A stretch of 55,291 bases of DNA from a bacterium D16-51 (GCA_003612285.1 RAYE01000041.1:1-55291), one strand, 5' to 3'; positions 1 through 8,822 are shown, counted from the first letter of the stretch. Notes: generated by a model not told the origin, from the letters alone. Made by a program: numbers and translations.

Positions 1-69
1 CGATAGCTCAGTCGGTAGAGCGCGCGGCTGTTAACCGCGTTGTCGTAGGTTCGAGTCCTACTCGGGGAG
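1..69 (+). tRNA. tRNA-Asn (anticodon GTT), 5' end cut by window edge
   Basis: The D arm, the anticodon stem-loop with GTT, the T arm (GGTTCGAGTCC) and the 3' acceptor strand TCGGGGA plus discriminator G are all present. The first four acceptor bases lie outside the window. The CCA tail is not encoded. A tRNA gene at the edge of an accessory-rich region is a common integration point, but no attachment repeat is visible here. Confidence 0.95.
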
Positions 70-73
70 TTTG

Positions 74-110
74 AAAAAGTCCGTAAACAGTAGTGTTTAC
101 GGACTTTTTT
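74..110 (+). terminator. Rho-independent terminator after tRNA-Asn
   Basis: A perfect 16-bp stem (AAAAAGTCCGTAAACA and its complement) with a 4-nt loop ends in a T run five bases after the tRNA. Confidence 0.9.
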
Positions 111-263
111 GTCTTCCAGGATTTTTATGCTGGTATGCACAACAAAGGAGAATGGAAAACTCAATATGGATCCGTTTCTCTTCTTTATGTAATGCCGCAT
201 TTAATCCGCCGATACTTGCGTTTGTCCTGGGCATAGAAATCTAAGTAAGGAATTTCTGCGTAC

Positions 264-291
264 TTGACACATTTATCGTTTATAGTACAAT
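264..291 (+). promoter_or_regulatory. Sigma-A-type promoter of the flavin reductase gene
   Basis: The -35 box TTGACA (264-269) and the -10 box TACAAT (286-291) are separated by 16 bp, 44 bp upstream of the start codon. The rest of 111-334 shows no gene I can support. Confidence 0.6.
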
Positions 292-334
292 AAATATACT
301 TACTAAAATCAAGAAAATATGGAGGATTAAAATA

Positions 335-889
335 ATGAGAAAAGATTTAGGAAAAAAATTAGCATTTTTACCCCTTCCGGTTTTGATGATTGGAACTTAT
401 GATGCAGACGGAAGAGCAAACGTAATGAATGCCGCATGGGGAGGGGTACACGATTCAGAAGAAGTTTTTATTTCATTAGGAAAGCATAAAACAACAGATA
501 ATTTAGCGTTAAAAAAAGCATTTACTGTTGGCTTTGCAACAAAAGAAACGGCAAAAATATCAGATTATTTTGGCGTTGCATCCGGAAATAATGAAGATAA
601 AATTGCAAAAGCAGGCGTTCATGTTGTAAAATCGAATCATGTAGATGCGCCAATTATTGAAGAGTATCCTTTGACTTTGGAATGTACGGTAAAATCATTT
701 TCAAACGGCGAGTTAATCGGTGAAATTGTAAATGTTTCCGTAGATGAAAAATACATAGATGAAAACGGAACGATTGATGTTGGAAAAATGAACATAATAG
801 CGTTCGATATGTTTAACAACCACTATAGGGTATTAGGCGAAATCGTTGGCAATGCTTTTAAAGATGGTTTGGAACTTAAAAACAGTTAA
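335..889 (+). CDS. Flavin reductase-like FMN-binding protein
   Basis: The 184-residue protein looks like the flavin reductase-like / flavoredoxin family of split-barrel FMN proteins. The opening PLPVLMIGTYDADGRANVMN and the following AAWGG and ISLGKHKTTDN are the usual flavin-contact region, and the length fits the family. These proteins bind FMN and move electrons from NAD(P)H or ferredoxin partners; the substrate cannot be told. The gene is monocistronic: its own promoter lies upstream, GGAGG lies 10 nt before the ATG and a hairpin follows the stop. It is probably cytoplasmic, as no signal or membrane segment is seen. Confidence 0.85.
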   Translation: MRKDLGKKLAFLPLPVLMIGTYDADGRANVMNAAWGGVHDSEEVFISLGKHKTTDNLALKKAFTVGFATKETAKISDYFGVASGNNEDKIAKAGVHVVKSNHVDAPIIEEYPLTLECTVKSFSNGELIGEIVNVSVDEKYIDENGTIDVGKMNIIAFDMFNNHYRVLGEIVGNAFKDGLELKNS

Positions 890-920
890 TCCGTTTTAAT
901 TAGCGAACATACAGACCGAG

Positions 921-950
921 GCCGTCTGCTTTCAGACGGCTTATTTGCTG
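921..950 (+). terminator. Probable terminator after flavin reductase gene
   Basis: An 8-bp GC-rich stem (GCCGTCTG/CAGACGGC, 921-940) with a 4-nt loop is followed by a T-rich stretch. Confidence 0.65.
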
Positions 951-1049
951 TTTTTACGCTCTATTTTTAATGACAGGATAGCTTTTGCAACATCACGTCC
1001 GAGTCAGCGTTCCATAAGGGCTTCAATCCTCGAAAATTTCATTCTTGAA

Positions 1050-2351
1050 TTACTCTGCAAGGCGATAATGCGTATTTCTGCTTCTTCCTTCTTGAATAAT
1101 CTGCCCATTTCCAACCATCTGTTTTAATAACCGTCCACAGGTTGTCTGGCTAATCCCCAGCGCTTTTTCCACGTCTTTTCTTGTGAAGGTCCCTTGTTCT
1201 TTTGCCAAAGCAATTACTGCATCTTCCTCTACGCTGCTTTTTGGCGGGGCGACATTCGTTTTTTGTGCGTTCAGATTTGGAAGGATGATCTTAAAAGTAT
1301 TGTCAGAAGTTTCAATTTTAGGTTTTTTTCCGGTTTCTGCATAAGCCTCCATAATCTTTAATATTCCTGTTCCATAGGCTTCAATCAGTTCCAGACGGTA
1401 GAATACATTCGCCAGCTTTACATTCCGGCATACGGAAATACCCATCATGACATCTTTTAAGGTTACTCCACTTACAAGACCCCCAATCGAAGTAAATTCA
1501 ATTCGGTCTGTATAAAGGCTGATGAATGTGCTGGCACGGAAAGAATATTCGCGGTGTACAAGCAGATTCAAAAGTGCCTCCCTGACAGCGGTTTCCGGAT
1601 AGTCTCTTTGGTCGATACGACGTAATTTTTGAAATGAAGAATGCGTTTGGTTCCGAAAGTCAATGTAATCATATACTTCATTCATCTGTCGGAACAGGGA
1701 ACCGGAAAACTCTTTCCTATCCTTAAATTCATTTTGGGTAGTTCCCTGAAAGACTGCTGCTTTAATCGTATGCACACACTGGTCGGACAATAATAAACCT
1801 AAATTTGTATAAACATCGTCATGGGTCATAATGCCTAAGGTTTTCATCTGCGCCTCTCCAAACAGGATATTTCTTTCGGAAAATTCCTGTTTCGCAGCCT
1901 CGAATGTTAATTCCTGTTCCAGAGACCGCATTTCTTCAAAATAGTCTCCGTCTGTCTCCTTAATCATGCGCCGAATGGCTGTGTTGGTAGCCGGGACAGA
2001 GGAATACCCCTGACGGACAAACACGCCTTCCGGGCGCAGTCCTTTTTTGGCGATATAATATGGGCGTTCGGTTCCTTGCTGCACGTCAATGGCAACAATC
2101 TGTTTCCCGTTCTCATCTATAGTCTCATAATGCAGGAACATCGTCAAATCTGGCTTGATTGCATCCCGTACCATATTACTGACCTGCAAAGCTACTTCAT
2201 CTGAGTCATCTAGACCAACCACAGTTCCGTCATTCTGAACACCAATATACAATTTTCCGCCTCTGCAATTTGCAAACGCAATAATCTCTTTTTTGATGTC
2301 ATCCACTACAACAGACTTCAATTTCACGGTCTCGCTTTCTTGATAAATCAT
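1050..2351 (-). CDS. AlbA_2 (Schlafen-like) DNA-binding regulator with ATP-binding-like C-terminal half
   Basis: About 433 residues. The N-terminal part (ESETVKLKSVVVDDIKKEII, FANCRGGKLYIGVQNDG) is the AlbA_2 / divergent AAA-4 fold. The middle (REALLNLLVHREYS, then an RIEFTSIGG stretch) matches the HATPase-like C-terminal domain of this COG2865-type family. The last 60 residues form a winged helix (ALGISQTTCGRLLKQMV). I chose the start at 2351, not the in-frame ATG at 2381, because AGGAGG lies 7 nt before 2351 and the promoter -10 box overlaps the upstream ATG. Members are thought to be transcriptional regulators; the target is unknown. Confidence 0.85.
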   Translation of the reverse strand: MIYQESETVKLKSVVVDDIKKEIIAFANCRGGKLYIGVQNDGTVVGLDDSDEVALQVSNMVRDAIKPDLTMFLHYETIDENGKQIVAIDVQQGTERPYYIAKKGLRPEGVFVRQGYSSVPATNTAIRRMIKETDGDYFEEMRSLEQELTFEAAKQEFSERNILFGEAQMKTLGIMTHDDVYTNLGLLLSDQCVHTIKAAVFQGTTQNEFKDRKEFSGSLFRQMNEVYDYIDFRNQTHSSFQKLRRIDQRDYPETAVREALLNLLVHREYSFRASTFISLYTDRIEFTSIGGLVSGVTLKDVMMGISVCRNVKLANVFYRLELIEAYGTGILKIMEAYAETGKKPKIETSDNTFKIILPNLNAQKTNVAPPKSSVEEDAVIALAKEQGTFTRKDVEKALGISQTTCGRLLKQMVGNGQIIQEGRSRNTHYRLAE

Positions 2352-2381
2352 CGGATCGCCTCCTGAAAAGATTCTACCCAT

Positions 2382-2410
2382 ATTCTATCCATTCTAACTA
2401 TTCTTGTCAA
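2382..2410 (-). promoter_or_regulatory. Promoter of the AlbA_2 regulator, with reiterated TAGAAT motifs
   Basis: On the minus strand, -35 TTGACA (2405-2410) and -10 TAGAAT (2382-2387) are 17 bp apart. GAAT-containing motifs recur through the promoter and leader (three ATTCTA on the plus strand between 2371 and 2396), which could be an autoregulatory operator. Confidence 0.75.
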
Positions 2411-2551
2411 TAAGTGGTTAGAAAATTGGTTGGAATAGACATCCATTTGAAATGAATCTTATATATTTTCTGCTGCAGTTTAGGCACTCGGCAGATAAAT
2501 CCATTCGCGCATTTGGCGCTTTTCCATTTCGTTTCATTCAATATTCAATAA

Positions 2552-2716
2552 TTAGTCATTCCCACATACATTCTGATGAGCCAGCAGGGATTCGATCATG
2601 TAGCCAAGTGCAATCAGATTAGCGGAGAGCATTTCTAATTCCTTTTCATCTAAGCATTCTGCAAACTGGCAGGCTATGGTTGAAAGTAGATAGAGATTCT
2701 GGCAGTTGTTTTTCAT
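2552..2716 (-). CDS. Small DUF6774-like protein
   Basis: A 54-residue protein begins MKNNCQNLYLLSTIACQFAE and has three spaced cysteines (C5, C16, C21) and a fourth near the C-terminus. The sequence strongly resembles the short DUF6774 proteins common in Lachnospiraceae, whose function is not known. It is below the length usually reported by ORF callers. The ribosome binding site is weak (AGGAA 12-14 nt upstream). It has no signal peptide. The family assignment is from memory of the MKNNCQNLYLLSTIAC opening. Confidence 0.7.
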   Translation of the reverse strand: MKNNCQNLYLLSTIACQFAECLDEKELEMLSANLIALGYMIESLLAHQNVCGND

Positions 2717-2803
2717 GGCTGATAGGGTTCCTGTAAGTATGTTCTATATATTATATGTTGAAGAATATAAAAAGTGATAATAATACAATTAATGCATTTT
2801 TTG

Positions 2804-2871
2804 ATTCTCGCGTACGCAGCGAGCCAAACACGCTTTAGAAGTTCCTTTACACTTGGCGGCTGCACGTGGGT
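2804..2871. repeat. Interspersed hairpin repeat, copy A
   Basis: A region with outer arms CTCGCG/CGTGGG-like and inner GAGCCAA/TTGGC pairing matches copy B at 26822-26901 over most of its length (shared CGAGCCAAAC, GTTCCTTT, CACTTGGCGGCTGC). It lies in the gene-free stretch 2717-3050, which otherwise holds only the TetR promoter. Confidence 0.65.
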
Positions 2872-2979
2872 TACATGCCTCTTTGTTTGGCAGCGCTGCA
2901 AGTTTGCCGTATAGGGAAGAGCCATGAGGTGGGGTTGAGCTGTCATTAAGAAATCATTTATATATTTTACATCAAAATA

Positions 2980-2988
2980 TGGTATAAT
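2980..2988 (+). promoter_or_regulatory. Extended -10 promoter of TetR gene
   Basis: TGGTATAAT, an extended -10 (TGn plus TATAAT at 2983), lies 62 bp before the TetR start codon. No good -35 box is seen. Confidence 0.5.
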
Positions 2989-3050
2989 AAAATGATTCAG
3001 GTAAGGAACTGTTAAGAAATAGTAGAATTTGCTAAAAGTGAGAGAAGACA

Positions 3051-3623
3051 ATGAATCCGTACCGATATATCAGAAATATTAATAGAACATCTTGTACTGA
3101 TGCAAAAAAGGCTTTGCAGAAAGCAATGATTGAACTTAACCAAGATATGGAGATTTACAACATTTCAGTAAAAGAATTGTGCAATCAGGCCCATGTTGCA
3201 AGAAGCACCTTTTATTTTTACTATGAAAATGTAATGCAGCTTAAAGAAGAAATAGAAAATAATCTGATATATGATTTAATTCAGATCAATGACAACCTTA
3301 GTCATATAATGGTTGACAGAAAGGCAGATTTTCCTTTTTTTCAAAACACCTGCAAATATATAGAACAAAACAAACAGGCTTTTTATGCTTTCCTAATAGC
3401 AAATCCCAATATACGGTTTATTCAGAAATGGAAGGATGGTGTTAAATACCATTTTTGGGAGTTTTTGTTTGATGGACAAAAAATAAAAAACGAAAATTTT
3501 ATATTAGAGATTATATTCACTGAAGCAATCACCGCTTTCACTTACTGGCTGAAAAATCCATATGATATTGATATGGTTCATTTGAATTTGCTGATTGTGC
3601 AGACATTGGAAATATTAAAATAA
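3051..3623 (+). CDS. TetR/AcrR-family transcriptional regulator
   Basis: 190 residues with an N-terminal helix-turn-helix: NISVKELCNQAHVARSTFYF followed by YYENVMQLKEEI is the classic TetR recognition helix. The C-terminal ligand/dimer region (FLIANPNIRF..., TEAITAFTYWLKNP) resembles the group whose members carry a TetR_C_33-like domain. No transporter or enzyme gene lies next to it in the same direction, so its target is not evident. GAGAGAAG precedes the ATG. Confidence 0.85.
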   Translation: MNPYRYIRNINRTSCTDAKKALQKAMIELNQDMEIYNISVKELCNQAHVARSTFYFYYENVMQLKEEIENNLIYDLIQINDNLSHIMVDRKADFPFFQNTCKYIEQNKQAFYAFLIANPNIRFIQKWKDGVKYHFWEFLFDGQKIKNENFILEIIFTEAITAFTYWLKNPYDIDMVHLNLLIVQTLEILK

Positions 3624-3642
3624 AAAGAAGCGAAGCCATTTG

Positions 3643-3715
3643 TTATTTGTCGTTGTTGTGGACTTCAATGCGCTCAATTAGCGAATTGGCAAACTCCTTA
3701 ACGTCGGCTGTCTCC
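3643..3715 (-). pseudogene. C-terminal scrap of a large serine recombinase
   Basis: A minus-strand frame ends in EFANSLIERIEVHNNDK, resembling the end of transposon-type large serine recombinases (IERIEVH-x-DK). Only about 24 codons remain and no start is visible. It suggests a former integrative element here. Confidence 0.4.
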
Positions 3716-3749
3716 TGCAAAGTGTGTAAGACAAGTTCTGGATAAGAGG

Positions 3750-3784
3750 GCAGACAGACTGTGATTGCCTGCAAGTCTGTCTGC
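3750..3784. repeat. Hairpin between TetR and SUKH genes
   Basis: An 11-bp perfect inverted repeat (GCAGACAGACT / AGTCTGTCTGC) with a 13-nt loop lies between convergent genes. It lacks a clear T run on either strand, so terminator function is only possible. Confidence 0.5.
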
Positions 3785-3844
3785 TCTGCGTATTATGTGT
3801 CTGGCCTTTTGATGATATGTTGTTCACATGATAAATGGGAATTG

Positions 3845-4372
3845 TTAATCTTCTAATTCAAAATTATCTTCATTTACAAGCCCTCGAATAAATTCCTCAA
3901 AGCTATCTGCTAAAGGAGTAATTTTGTAGTCGTACCCCTGGTCGATATGAACTATTTTCGGTTCTCCTTGCGGACCGCATTCCCGGTAATCTAAAAAAAT
4001 CATATCATGTCCAGCACTGGGACAATCGCAAATAGCTACTCCAATGGCAGGATATTCCCAGTCGTCAATCATAAATTGACTTCCCAATCCTCCACATAAA
4101 GAATAACTTTGTTCCCTCCCAATACCGAAAATTCCTGTAATAGCTACATGGTCTTTTGCCCAGCTGGTAGGTACATTGGCAGGAAAACAGGTATTTACAG
4201 GAATACCTCCATTATGTTGTTTCATCAACCAAATATAAGAGGCTGGTAATTTATAGCCTAATTCTTGTTCCACGCTGGCTATTAGTTCATCGGAAGGCGG
4301 TTTGCTCACATATTCTTCCAACGCATATGCACTGTCTTCCCAAAAATTCGTAAAATCAAAGCCTTCAAACAT
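3845..4372 (-). CDS. SMI1/KNR4 (SUKH) family immunity-type protein
   Basis: 175 residues. The SUKH hallmarks are visible: PPSDELIASVEQELGYKLPA followed by SYIWLMKQHNGG near residues 25-60, and the GIGREQSYSL and IGVAICDCPSAGHDMIFLDY segments later. In bacteria such proteins are commonly immunity proteins to polymorphic toxins, or cytoplasmic binding modules. No cognate toxin gene is next to it, so it is either an orphan immunity gene or has another partner. GGGAGGAC stands 9 nt before the ATG. Confidence 0.85.
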   Translation of the reverse strand: MFEGFDFTNFWEDSAYALEEYVSKPPSDELIASVEQELGYKLPASYIWLMKQHNGGIPVNTCFPANVPTSWAKDHVAITGIFGIGREQSYSLCGGLGSQFMIDDWEYPAIGVAICDCPSAGHDMIFLDYRECGPQGEPKIVHIDQGYDYKITPLADSFEEFIRGLVNEDNFELED

Positions 4373-4577
4373 ATTTTTAGTCCTCCCATTTTGATTCAGT
4401 TTCGATTTTTCGGTATGTCAAATTCCGAAATTACACTCTCTGTTACTTCCCGGCAAATGGGAATTTATACCGCAGAAATCAAATCATCATCAAAGTATCG
4501 TTTGCTTCTTGCCACTAATTTTATCGCAGGTGAGCTTTCCCTTAAAGTTTCCCTTAGTAATATCTTCCCATAGGGCA

Positions 4578-4778
4578 TTACGAACCCTGATAAGAGAAAA
4601 GTGAGGAAAACAAAATCACATAAAACATTATAACACAAAATATACAGGAATCTACAACTGTTTCCTGTTTGCATTTTGAGCAGTAAGAGAGGAAGTTTTT
4701 CAGTTCTGTATCTTCTCTGATTTTATTGTGTGTTTTTCTGCCGCAGACAGGGCAGAGCAGCTATTCTGTTTTATTCAT
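4578..4778 (-). pseudogene. Broken cysteine-rich KTR-like protein gene
   Basis: The minus-strand frame reads MNKTE-stop-LLCPVCGRKT, then CSKCKQETVVD. Two CxxC pairs and the KT-x-IREDTxLKNF pattern match the short cysteine-rich KTR proteins found with conjugative elements in this group. Codon 6, normally TGG (Trp), is TAG, and the C-terminal part diverges into unrelated sequence. Family assignment is from memory. Confidence 0.6.
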
Positions 4779-4788
4779 AGTAATTATC

Positions 4789-6015
4789 TTAATCCTTGAT
4801 TTTAAAACTTGCGGCAGTTGCCGTTATACAAAGGCACAAATCAACAATCCAAAGCGCCGTATAACCAGGCGTTGTGCTTACAAGAATACCGCCGAGCCAG
4901 GCGGAAGCAAATGCGCCAAGCTGGTGGCCAATAAAGATAGAGCTGTAAATAACCGCCATTTTTGTAACGCCCACTTTATTGCTGATAATGCCTGTTGTCG
5001 GCGGTACAGTGGAATCGCCCGTCATTCCAAGTAAAGCGGTTGCTAAAAAGGCAAACGGCACTGATTTCGGTAGAAAGATAAACGCAAGGGCAATAAAAAT
5101 ACGAATGCCGTAAACGCCTGCAAGAATATTTTTCATTCGGATTTTCTGTCCTAAAAAGCCTGTTATGACAGCGCCGAGCATTGTAAAAATGCCGTACACG
5201 GTTAAGGCCAGCGAAGCGGTATTGCCTGGGATTCCGCTGGACGTATATTGAGAGAAAAGGTGCGTTTCAATAATTGACATATGGAATCCGCAGGTGGAAA
5301 ATCCAATCAGCAGATACCAATAGGTACGGTCATGGAAAGAAACCTTTAATATATCGGACAGTTTTTCACTCTTTTTTGTTTTCTCTGTTGGAATCTGTAC
5401 GGACTGTTCTTCATCTGTTTTCCTTTTCTTTATACCGAGCCAAAGGACAATGGACAGTGTGAGCAATATTGGAATGCTAAACACAGGCATAGAAACCGAA
5501 ACGCCGAAGCCGTCGGTCAACTGTTGAAGCAGCGGGGACATAACAGCGTCGCCGATTCCTGCGCTTGCCTGTACGATTCCAGAAACAACAGCCGCCTTCT
5601 TTTCTCCGATAATCGGCGCAAGCGCTCCCATAACAATACCGAAACACAATGCGCCTGTTCCTGTGGGGAGTATGATACCGAAAAACAGCAAAAGGCTAAA
5701 AAGGTTATTGCAAAATGGTGAAACAATCAGTCCTGCTGCCATGAGGACAATGCCGAGAAACATGACAAAGGCATTGGATTTTTTGATAGCCAGCATTCCG
5801 AAAAACGGCTGCGTAGCACCATATAAGATTTGTCCGACGGCAATCACGAAACTTACGGCGGCATAGCTGATTTCTGAATGGGAGACGATTCCCGGCAGCA
5901 TAATGCCATAGTTGTCGTGAATGCCCTGCATAATGGCAAATACAAGGCAGGCGGCAGACACGGCAAAAATGACAGAAAATATGTTTTTTTGTGTATGTTG
6001 GAATTTATCTTTCAT
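4789..6015 (-). CDS. MFS transporter
   Basis: About 408 residues with roughly 12 hydrophobic segments, and a charged central loop (KKRKTDEEQSVQIPTEKTKK) between the two halves. This is the ordinary major facilitator layout. The family motif GQILYGATQPFFGML lies between segments 2 and 3. The substrate is not deducible; an organic anion or drug is likely. Start 6015 is preferred because GGAG lies 10 nt upstream; the frame stays open to 6054. It is divergent from a LysR regulator at 6308, which probably controls it. Its first codons overlap the end of an acetyltransferase remnant. Confidence 0.85.
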   Translation of the reverse strand: MKDKFQHTQKNIFSVIFAVSAACLVFAIMQGIHDNYGIMLPGIVSHSEISYAAVSFVIAVGQILYGATQPFFGMLAIKKSNAFVMFLGIVLMAAGLIVSPFCNNLFSLLLFFGIILPTGTGALCFGIVMGALAPIIGEKKAAVVSGIVQASAGIGDAVMSPLLQQLTDGFGVSVSMPVFSIPILLTLSIVLWLGIKKRKTDEEQSVQIPTEKTKKSEKLSDILKVSFHDRTYWYLLIGFSTCGFHMSIIETHLFSQYTSSGIPGNTASLALTVYGIFTMLGAVITGFLGQKIRMKNILAGVYGIRIFIALAFIFLPKSVPFAFLATALLGMTGDSTVPPTTGIISNKVGVTKMAVIYSSIFIGHQLGAFASAWLGGILVSTTPGYTALWIVDLCLCITATAASFKIKD

Positions 6016-6175
6016 CTGTTTGATACTCCATTTCAATATCTGCTTTTTCAGCACCCCAAAATTCTTTATTCAGCAGGACTTCCCGAAACCCAAACTTTTC
6101 ATAAATATGAATGGCAGGTTTCAGCGCACGACAGGAAATAAGTGAGAGCCTTTTTGCTCCATGTGCGAGTGTCCT
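6005..6175 (-). pseudogene. C-terminal fragment of a GNAT acetyltransferase
   Basis: A frame on the minus strand encodes GAKRLSLISCRALKPAIHIY then EKFGFRE, the terminal acetyl-CoA and C-terminal strands of the GNAT fold (PAIHIYEKFGF). The N-terminal two thirds are missing. The stop codon overlaps the start of the MFS gene, so it may once have been translationally coupled. Confidence 0.6.
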
Positions 6176-6228
6176 GTGTGAACAGTATCTATTGTGTTAA
6201 TTTATTCAGCCCTTTGTTTTTCAGGCTC

Positions 6229-6258
6229 TTGACAGTATTATATATGGCATTGTATGAT
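6229..6258 (+). promoter_or_regulatory. Promoter of the LysR gene
   Basis: TTGACA (6229-6234) and TATGAT (6253-6258) are 18 bp apart, 50 bp before the LysR start, in the intergenic region shared with the divergent MFS gene. Confidence 0.6.
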
Positions 6259-6307
6259 AAGTAAAACGAATGTTTTTAATGTTATTATTAGAAAAGGTGA
6301 TTTTAAG

Positions 6308-7177
6308 ATGAATAGATACATTGCATTACAGAAAATTATAGAAATTGGCAGCTTTACAAAAGTTGCAGATGCTCTCGGTTATACGCAGTCCTCAATCAGT
6401 CAAATGATTGCTTCGTTGGAAAATGAATTGTCCATGAAATTGCTGACCCGTTCCCGCTACGGCGTGAAGCTGACGGTTGAGGGAGCAGAGCTATACCCGT
6501 TTATCGAACGGTCGATTTATCAATACCGTTCCATGCGGGAAAAAGCGAACGAAATCAAGGGGCTTGAAACAGGCGTAATCCGTGTTGGGACGGTTTCCAG
6601 CGTTACCTGCCATTGGATGCCGCAGCTCATCAACGGGTTTAAGAGAGAATATCCGAATGTGCAGTTTTTATTTCATCAGGGGGACTACACTCTGATACCT
6701 GAATGGATTGCTTCAGGGCAGATTGATTTTGGTTTTATCAATCCACTTGCAAGTACAAACTTGAAAATAAAAACAGTAAAAAATGGCGAAATGCTAGCGG
6801 TTCTTCCGAAGGGGCATCCGCTTGCAGGACAGAAAAGCATTCAGCTTTCCGAGCTTGCAGACGAGCCGTATATCCTGCTTGAAGAGGGACATTACAGCGA
6901 ACCGATGGAAGCATTTGAAACAGCAGGCATCACGCCGAATATTCAATATACAATTCACGATGATTATGCCATTATGATGATGGTAGAAGCGGGGCTTGGG
7001 GTAAGCATATTGGCAGAATTGGTATTAAGGCGGACAAATTATGATATTGTATGTCTGCCGATTGACCCGCCGATTACCCGTACTCTTGCGGCAGGCTATA
7101 AGGATTGGGACAGCCTGCCGATTGCAAGCAAGTATTTTATTGATTATCTAATGGAGCATAAGGAGGAACTGCCATAG
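6308..7177 (+). CDS. LysR-type transcriptional regulator
   Basis: 289 residues. The N-terminal winged helix (FTKVADALGYTQSSISQMIA, then LENELSMKLLTRSRYGVKLT) is typical LysR. The substrate-binding domain follows from about residue 90 (GVIRVGTVSSVTCHWMPQLI), with VEAGLGVSIL near 225. Start 6308 is chosen over the open frame from 6254 because AAAGGTG lies 8 nt upstream and family members start MNxx-IALQKI. It most likely regulates the divergent MFS transporter. Confidence 0.9.
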   Translation: MNRYIALQKIIEIGSFTKVADALGYTQSSISQMIASLENELSMKLLTRSRYGVKLTVEGAELYPFIERSIYQYRSMREKANEIKGLETGVIRVGTVSSVTCHWMPQLINGFKREYPNVQFLFHQGDYTLIPEWIASGQIDFGFINPLASTNLKIKTVKNGEMLAVLPKGHPLAGQKSIQLSELADEPYILLEEGHYSEPMEAFETAGITPNIQYTIHDDYAIMMMVEAGLGVSILAELVLRRTNYDIVCLPIDPPITRTLAAGYKDWDSLPIASKYFIDYLMEHKEELP

Positions 7178-7188
7178 ACAAAAAAACA

Positions 7189-7205
7189 GCAGGAATGCCT
7201 CCTGC
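7189..7205 (+). terminator. Short hairpin after LysR gene
   Basis: The stem GCAGGA/TCCTGC with a 5-nt loop lies 12 nt after the LysR stop. No strong T run follows, so it is a weak terminator candidate. Confidence 0.3.
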
Positions 7206-7371
7206 CTCAATGCATTTCCTTTTCGTATCGCTTTTTTGTACATAATGGCTGTTTGTGTAGTGTTTTTTTGTTATATCTCTTTCGTATAATGTTCATGATA
7301 GAAAGCAGTACAATGTGATTCAATACGGTTATTGCAAATAGAGATAGACAACACAATGTCTGGAGGTATGT

Positions 7372-7761
7372 ATGATTATGAAGAAAAAAAGCAGAATGGT
7401 ATTGATTTTGGCAGGCTTCGCATGTATCTTATCTGGTTGCAGCGGCTCTGGCACAGATGCAGGAAATGAATATGAGATTGCAGAAGCCGGAACATGGGAA
7501 GATGGAATATACTCTGAAATGGCGGAAGGAAAAAAAGGCAAATTTGAAGTCACAGTTAAGATACAGGATGGCAGCATTGAAAGTGTTATGATTGGAGACA
7601 ATGAAGAAACACCGGATAAAGGCGGTGTTGCCATAGAACAGCTGCCTGATGAAATGATAAAAGAACAGACCTATCAGGTAGATGCAGTCAGCGGTGCAAC
7701 GGTAACATCAGATGGAATTAAGGATGCGGTGGCGAAATGTCTGGAAAAAGCTTCCCAATAG
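7372..7761 (+). CDS. FMN-binding lipoprotein
   Basis: 129 residues. The signal peptide has a lipobox (ACILSGC, lipidated Cys about residue 23), so the protein should be anchored on the outer face of the membrane. The mature part is an FMN-binding domain: GTWEDGIYSEMAEGKKGKFE opens it, and DAVSGATVTSDGI carries the S-G-A-T pattern where FMN is covalently attached to Thr by ApbE-type transferases. Such proteins serve extracellular electron transfer or flavin reductases. GGAGG lies 5 nt before the ATG. A short open frame follows at 7771-7863 without homology I recognise. Confidence 0.85.
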   Translation: MIMKKKSRMVLILAGFACILSGCSGSGTDAGNEYEIAEAGTWEDGIYSEMAEGKKGKFEVTVKIQDGSIESVMIGDNEETPDKGGVAIEQLPDEMIKEQTYQVDAVSGATVTSDGIKDAVAKCLEKASQ

Positions 7762-7937
7762 AAAAGAGGTGTTTGTGGTAAAAGAACAGGAGGCAAAAAT
7801 AGTGAAACATGTTTTTGAATCTATTGTTAAGGAAACACTGTACTGGATTTTTAAAAATTATTGATAATATGAAAAGATCCATACGTTCCAGGTAGTGGGC
7901 AGGTGAAAATGCAAATATAAAGTATGACAATATATTT

Positions 7938-8822
7938 TTAGCTGTGAAAACAAAAATTGCGGATTAAAAACTTTATATATTCGGTATTAGAATTTTTATG
8001 ATATGCTATCCCATAATCCATTACATCTTCTTCGTCTGTGAGCGGAATTATAATTATATCATCCATTTCCGCAGGTATGAAAAATTCAGGGAGAATTGCT
8101 GTTCCATATCCGCACTTGGCAAGCAGGATGGCAGCTTGGTCATTTTCGCACATCAGATTGAAATGTGACTGCGAATGGAGCAGTATTTTTTCCTGTAATT
8201 TATTGCCGTTTTGAAAAGGTATGAACTTTGGTGTCGGTATGATTAGGCATTCTTTTTCCAAATCTTCAAAACATAATTTCTTTTTTGAACTCAAATGGGA
8301 TTTTCTGGATACAATGGCATAGTTTGAAATGGATTTCAATTTCCGAAAAGAACAATGATCAATGCCTTTTACCATTTCTCTGGTTGCCAGAAACATATCC
8401 AATTGCTTATTAGCAAACAGATTTTTCATAGTGTAGTAGTCGTGCACAAAAATCTGTGGATACACTCTGGGGTATGTTTCCTGCAAAGAATATAGCATTT
8501 CTTCCAGGAATCCCAGTTCCGCATTACTGCTGCAGCCGATTCTGAGAAAAGACAGATTCGGATTTGTGATTTTCTGGATATTCTTTTCGGCCAGAGTCAT
8601 TTTTGACAATATTTCCCTTGCATCGCTGTAAAAGGTGGCTCCTGCCTCTGTGAGCTGTACAATCTTGGAAGTGCGGATGAATAATGCGGCTCCTAATTCT
8701 TCTTCCAAAGTTTTAATATGATGTGTGACGGTTGGTGTGGACAGAAATAGTTCTTCCGCCGCTTTTGTAAAATTTAATTTATCTGCCACACTGACAAAGC
8801 ATTTCAACTGCTGGCTGGTCAT
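7938..8822 (-). CDS. LysR-type transcriptional regulator
   Basis: 294 residues. The helix-turn-helix is LNFTKAAEELFLSTPTVTHH, followed by LEEELGAALFIR. The effector domain has FLRIGCSSNAELGFLEEMLY near residue 90 and LLAKCGYGTAILPEFF near 240. GAGGGAAGTG precedes the start. The divergent neighbour is the MATE pump at 9091, with a palindromic LysR-type box between them, so MATE control is a reasonable inference. Confidence 0.9.
   Translation of the reverse strand: MTSQQLKCFVSVADKLNFTKAAEELFLSTPTVTHHIKTLEEELGAALFIRTSKIVQLTEAGATFYSDAREILSKMTLAEKNIQKITNPNLSFLRIGCSSNAELGFLEEMLYSLQETYPRVYPQIFVHDYYTMKNLFANKQLDMFLATREMVKGIDHCSFRKLKSISNYAIVSRKSHLSSKKKLCFEDLEKECLIIPTPKFIPFQNGNKLQEKILLHSQSHFNLMCENDQAAILLAKCGYGTAILPEFFIPAEMDDIIIIPLTDEEDVMDYGIAYHKNSNTEYIKFLIRNFCFHS

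Noticed and set aside
140-230. Short frame MHNKGEWKTQYGS between tRNA and flavin reductase
   Set aside because: No start signal and no recognisable family; too short to support.
4391-4573. 60-codon plus-strand frame after the SUKH gene
   Set aside because: No ribosome binding site, no coding character and overlaps the leader of the minus-strand gene.
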